Shown here in pieces: positions 42,727 through 45,525 of a stretch of DNA of 45,525 nucleotides. Below the pieces are notes generated by a model. It had not been told where the DNA came from and ran no database searches. It saw only the letters and a program-made list of their open reading frames with translations. The DNA lies in the NCBI GenBank assembly GCA_021813325.1, contig JAKALA010000030.1, positions 1 through 45,525 of the forward strand, given 5' to 3'. Source of the stretch: a bacterium. Lineage in GTDB: Bacteria; Verrucomicrobiota; Verrucomicrobiia; Limisphaerales; UBA11358. The position numbers were made by a program, and so were the translations under genes. Positions within the stretch are counted from its first letter, which is position 1; each line of letters begins with the position of its first letter.

Positions 42727-43830
42727 ATGAATGCCAATACCGACAAACGCATCGTCATGACCTTGGACGCCGGCGGAACGAACTTCCGTTTTTCCGCGAT
42801 CCGGGGCAACAAACCCGTCACTGAAACGGTTTCCATGCCGTCCAATGGCGACAATCTGGACAAGTGCCTGGCGAATATCGTGGAAGGTTTTTCCCAGGTG
42901 AAAAAGCAATGCCCCGCCGCGCCGGTGGCCATCAGCTTCGCCTTCCCTGGGCCGGCGGATTATCCCGCCGGCATCATCGGCGACCTTGGCAATTTGCCCG
43001 CTTTCCGGGGCGGCATCGCCCTCGGACCGATGCTCAAAAAGAAATTCGGCCTGCCCACGTTCATCAACAACGACGGCGACCTGTTTGTTTACGGCGAAGC
43101 CATTGCCGGCTTTTTGCCCTATATCAACGGCCTGCTCAAAAAAACGGGCAGCCCCAAACGCTTCAACAACCTTTTCGGCGTCACGATGGGAACCGGCTTC
43201 GGTGGCGGGATCGTGCGCAACGGCGAATTATTCATCGGCGACAACTCCATGGCCGGCGAAGTCTGGCTCTTGCGCAACAAGCTGAATCCAACCATGAATG
43301 CCGAGGAAGGTTCCTGCATTCGCGCCGTGCGCCGCGCGTATGCCGAAGCCACGGGCATTCCATTCGATCAAGCGCCCGATCCCAAGGACATCGAGGCCAT
43401 CGCCTTCGGCAAGGCTGAAGGCAATCGCGCTGCCGCCACAAATGCCTACCGTCGCCTCGGCGAGGTGGCCGGCGATGCGATGGGCAATGCGTTGACGCTG
43501 ATCGACGGCCTGGCCGTGATCGGCGGCGGCGTGTCCAAGGGTTACAAATTGTTCCTCCCCGCGCTGGTGGATGAATTGAACAGCAATTACACCGGTCCGA
43601 GCGGCAATCAATTTCACCGGCTCGCTTCCAAGGCCTTCAACCTGGAAGATGCCAAGCAATTGAAAAAATTCCTGAAAGGCGAAGCCAAGGAAATTCTCAT
43701 CCCGGGCACCAAGCAGAAAGTGAAATACGATCCGCTCCAGCGCGTCGGCGTCGGCATGTCCCGCTTGGGCACCAGCGAAGCGGTCGCCATTGGTGCCTAC
43801 GCGTTCGCGCTGCAAAAACTCGACAACTAA
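42727..43830 (+). CDS. ROK-family sugar kinase
   Basis: The 367-residue protein has the ROK ATP site VMTLDAGGTNFRFSAIRG, catalytic-region NNDGDLFVYGEAIAG with the general-base aspartate, VTMGTGFGGGIVRNGE, and VIGGGVSKG near the C-terminus. The zinc motif CxCGxxGCxE common in ROK kinases is not there; the region reads LRNKLNPTMNAEEGSCIRAV instead. It would phosphorylate the sugar taken up by the transporter upstream. The start ATG at 42727 gives MNANTDKRIVMTLD. It lies 21 bp before the mannosidase gene. Confidence 0.87.
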   Translation: MNANTDKRIVMTLDAGGTNFRFSAIRGNKPVTETVSMPSNGDNLDKCLANIVEGFSQVKKQCPAAPVAISFAFPGPADYPAGIIGDLGNLPAFRGGIALGPMLKKKFGLPTFINNDGDLFVYGEAIAGFLPYINGLLKKTGSPKRFNNLFGVTMGTGFGGGIVRNGELFIGDNSMAGEVWLLRNKLNPTMNAEEGSCIRAVRRAYAEATGIPFDQAPDPKDIEAIAFGKAEGNRAAATNAYRRLGEVAGDAMGNALTLIDGLAVIGGGVSKGYKLFLPALVDELNSNYTGPSGNQFHRLASKAFNLEDAKQLKKFLKGEAKEILIPGTKQKVKYDPLQRVGVGMSRLGTSEAVAIGAYAFALQKLDN

Positions 43831-43851
43831 CTTAACCCCAATCCCCCCAAT

Positions 43852-45270
43852 ATGAATCGTCGAGAATTTATCCGTAACACCGCCGTGATTGCGTCCGCTG
43901 TGGCGGTCGCTCCCAGTCTGACGGCGGCCGACATCACCTCATTCCCGGTCGTGCGGACGCCTTTGGAAAAAAGAAAATTCAAAAGCGTCGCCGTGGAAAA
44001 AATCATCGCTGAAGTTCAGTCCAAGATCGGCAATAACGAGCTGGCCTGGATGTTCGGCAATTGTTTCCCGAACACCTTGGACACGACCGTGGATTTCGAG
44101 ATGATCGACGGCAAGCCCGACACCTATGTGATCACCGGCGACATCGACGCGATGTGGCTGCGTGACAGTTCGGCGCAAGTCTATCCCTATCTCTCGTTGA
44201 TGAAGGACGATCCGGCGTTGCAGCAATTGATCGCCGGCGTCATCAACCGTCAGACGCGTTGCATTCTGCTCGATCCGTATGCGAACGCGTTTTACAAGGA
44301 CGCCACGAAAGTCAGCGAATGGAAAAGTGATTTCACGGACATGAAGCCCGGCATTCATGAGCGCAAATGGGAGGTGGATTCGCTGTGCTACCCGATCCGG
44401 CTGGCGCATGAATACTGGAAAGAAACCGGCGACACCAAGCCGTTTGATGACCAGTGGCAAAAAGCCATTGCGCTGACATTGCAGACCTTCCGCGAACAGC
44501 AGCGCAAAACCGGCAAGGGACCGTATCATTTCATGCGCCGGACGGAATGGCAGACGGACACGGTGCCAGGGCGCGGCTATGGCAATCCGATCAAGCCCGT
44601 GGGCCTGATTTGCTCGATCTTCCGGCCAAGCGATGACGCCACGATTTTTCCGTTTTTGATTCCGTCCAACTTCTTTGCCGTGGTCAGCCTGCGTCAGGCG
44701 GCCGAGATGTTGGAAACCATCCAGCACGACAAGGCGCTCGCCGACGATTGCCGTGCGTTGGCGAACGAAGTGGAACACGCCTTGAGAGAACATGCCGTGG
44801 TCATCAACCGCCAGGTCGGCCGTGTGTATGCCTACGAAGTGGATGGCTATGGCAATTACTATTGCATCGATGACGGCAACATCCCCAGCCTGATGTCCCT
44901 GCCGTATCTTGGCGCTGTGCCGGTCAATGATCCGCTGTATCAAAGCACCCGCCGGTTTTTGCGATCCGACAAAAACCCGTATTACTGCCAGGGCAAGGCG
45001 GCCAATGGTCCCGGCGGACCGCACGTCGGCATGGACATGATCTGGCCGCTGGGCTTGATCACGGAAGGTTTGACCGCCACGACGGATGCCGATATTCGCG
45101 AGTGCCTTGACACTTTGCAGCGCACCCATGCCGGCACGGGTTTCATGCACGAAGCATTCAACAAGGATGATCCCAAGAATTTCACCCGGAAATGGTTTGC
45201 CTGGGCGAATACGATCTTTGGCGAACTGGTGTTGAAAACCTACCGCGAACGCCCGCAGCTCTTAAATTGA
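43852..45270 (+). CDS. GH125 exo-alpha-mannosidase-like enzyme
   Basis: The 472-residue protein matches GH125 (formerly DUF1237): DGKPDTYVITGDIDAMWLRD, SSAQVYPYLSLM, EVDSLCYPIRLAHEYWKET, and PSNFFAVVSLRQAAEML, followed by HVGMDMIWPLGLITEG and GTGFMHEAFNKDDP. The family are metal-independent exo-alpha-1,6-mannosidases of the (alpha/alpha)6 fold. The N-terminus MNRREFIRNTAVIASAVAVA is a Tat-type signal, so it is exported. As the last gene of the operon it would release mannose outside for the transporter and kinase. A good terminator follows. Confidence 0.9.
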   Translation: MNRREFIRNTAVIASAVAVAPSLTAADITSFPVVRTPLEKRKFKSVAVEKIIAEVQSKIGNNELAWMFGNCFPNTLDTTVDFEMIDGKPDTYVITGDIDAMWLRDSSAQVYPYLSLMKDDPALQQLIAGVINRQTRCILLDPYANAFYKDATKVSEWKSDFTDMKPGIHERKWEVDSLCYPIRLAHEYWKETGDTKPFDDQWQKAIALTLQTFREQQRKTGKGPYHFMRRTEWQTDTVPGRGYGNPIKPVGLICSIFRPSDDATIFPFLIPSNFFAVVSLRQAAEMLETIQHDKALADDCRALANEVEHALREHAVVINRQVGRVYAYEVDGYGNYYCIDDGNIPSLMSLPYLGAVPVNDPLYQSTRRFLRSDKNPYYCQGKAANGPGGPHVGMDMIWPLGLITEGLTATTDADIRECLDTLQRTHAGTGFMHEAFNKDDPKNFTRKWFAWANTIFGELVLKTYRERPQLLN

Positions 45271-45296
45271 ACCTGCGAAGAAGTTAAATTCAGCAC

Positions 45297-45326
45297 AACC
45301 CGGCCCTCAAGCTGGGTTTTTTATTG
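45297..45326 (+). terminator. Rho-independent terminator of the glycan-use operon
   Basis: AACCCGGC and GCTGGGTT (8 bp, one G-U pair) form a stem around CCTCAA, followed by TTTTTTATT, 26 bp after the mannosidase stop. Confidence 0.88.
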
Positions 45327-45374
45327 GTTCGATATTTCATGGTTCGAAAAAGCCATTTGAAGTATCCTTGCGGC

Positions 45375-45525
45375 ATGAACGAACTGGAACCGCAATTGAA
45401 TCAATTTCTCCGCAAGCAACCCAAACTTGGCAAGGGCGTTTACCTTGCCAAAACCGCCGTGGTCATTGGCGATGTCACCCTCGGTGCCAATTCCAGCGTT
45501 TGGTATGGCGCCGTATTGCGCGGCG
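45375..45525 (+). CDS. Gamma-carbonic anhydrase-like protein, N-terminal part (cut by edge)
   Basis: The frame MNELEPQLNQFLRKQPKLGK continues KGVYLAKTAVVIGDVTLGAN and SSVWYGAVLRG to the right edge. IGDVTLGANSSVWYGAVLRG is the opening of the left-handed beta-helix in gamma-carbonic anhydrase/PaaY-like proteins. The histidine ligands of the metal site lie outside the window, so catalytic ability cannot be judged. Confidence 0.88.
   Translation, partial: MNELEPQLNQFLRKQPKLGKGVYLAKTAVVIGDVTLGANSSVWYGAVLRG

Noticed and set aside
43939-45150. Long minus-strand open frame opposite the GH125 gene
   Set aside because: It is a high-GC shadow of a well-supported gene and has no recognisable motif.
45325-45360. 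Possible tRNA T-arm sequences (GGTTCGA) near the right end
   Set aside because: No acceptor or anticodon stems can be formed around them. I found no tRNA or rRNA gene in the window.

Overview
This window most likely comes from a verrucomicrobial chromosome (Limisphaerales/Pedosphaera-like). The evidence is three genes with the near-identical prepilin signature [17 protein letters not shown] plus a C-terminal H...DG motif, an overlapping pseudopilus operon, moderately high GC, few clear Shine-Dalgarno sites, and dispersed short tandem repeats. The placement is inference; there is no rRNA or tRNA gene here to confirm it.

Layout. 1-1413: the conserved rpmH-rnpA-yidD-yidC cluster, reading left and cut at the left edge. 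1500-9391: housekeeping and regulation: an NtrC-type regulator, an M29 aminopeptidase, a LysR regulator, a hybrid sensor kinase that lacks its phosphoacceptor histidine, and cytidine deaminase, purine nucleoside phosphorylase and aminotransferase genes. 9460-12240: accessory island one, a complete PvuII-like restriction-modification set (R, C and M) between imperfect 37-bp inverted repeats, followed by a 67-bp copy of part of the neighbouring aminotransferase gene and a toxin-antitoxin pair with a frameshifted toxin. 12361-19601: envelope proteins, gmhA and a seven-gene operon for a type II secretion/type IV pilus-like machine (one GspE, two GspF, small pseudopilins), mostly with 4-bp ATGA overlaps.

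20318-25789: accessory island two. It holds an RNase H-like exonuclease gene, a degenerate 21-bp-period array directly upstream of an unrecognised 239-residue protein, a RAYT transposase between mirrored REP clusters, and a second type II restriction-modification pair that replaces the middle of an older DNA methyltransferase gene, leaving that gene's two ends on either side.

25772-36931: lipid (OlsBA-like), riboflavin synthase, secreted beta-helix and prepilin-like genes (one with an in-frame amber codon), TrmN6-like, CDF transporter, AsmA-like and proA. 36951-45270: glycan use, with a GH59 galactosylceramidase-like enzyme and a FucP-like transporter / ROK kinase / GH125 mannosidase operon that ends in a clear terminator. 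The right edge cuts a gamma-carbonic anhydrase-like gene.

The best candidate for an undescribed system is the 21-bp array with its adjoining gene (21117-22169). Twelve consecutive units keep an 11-nt core, CARNCYGTTNT, at exactly two DNA helical turns while the intervening 10 nt vary freely. Other unusual points are the nested restriction-modification cassette, the inverted repeats around the PvuII-like cassette, the histidine-less kinase, and heptanucleotide tandem repeats at four places, two of them inside a coding sequence.
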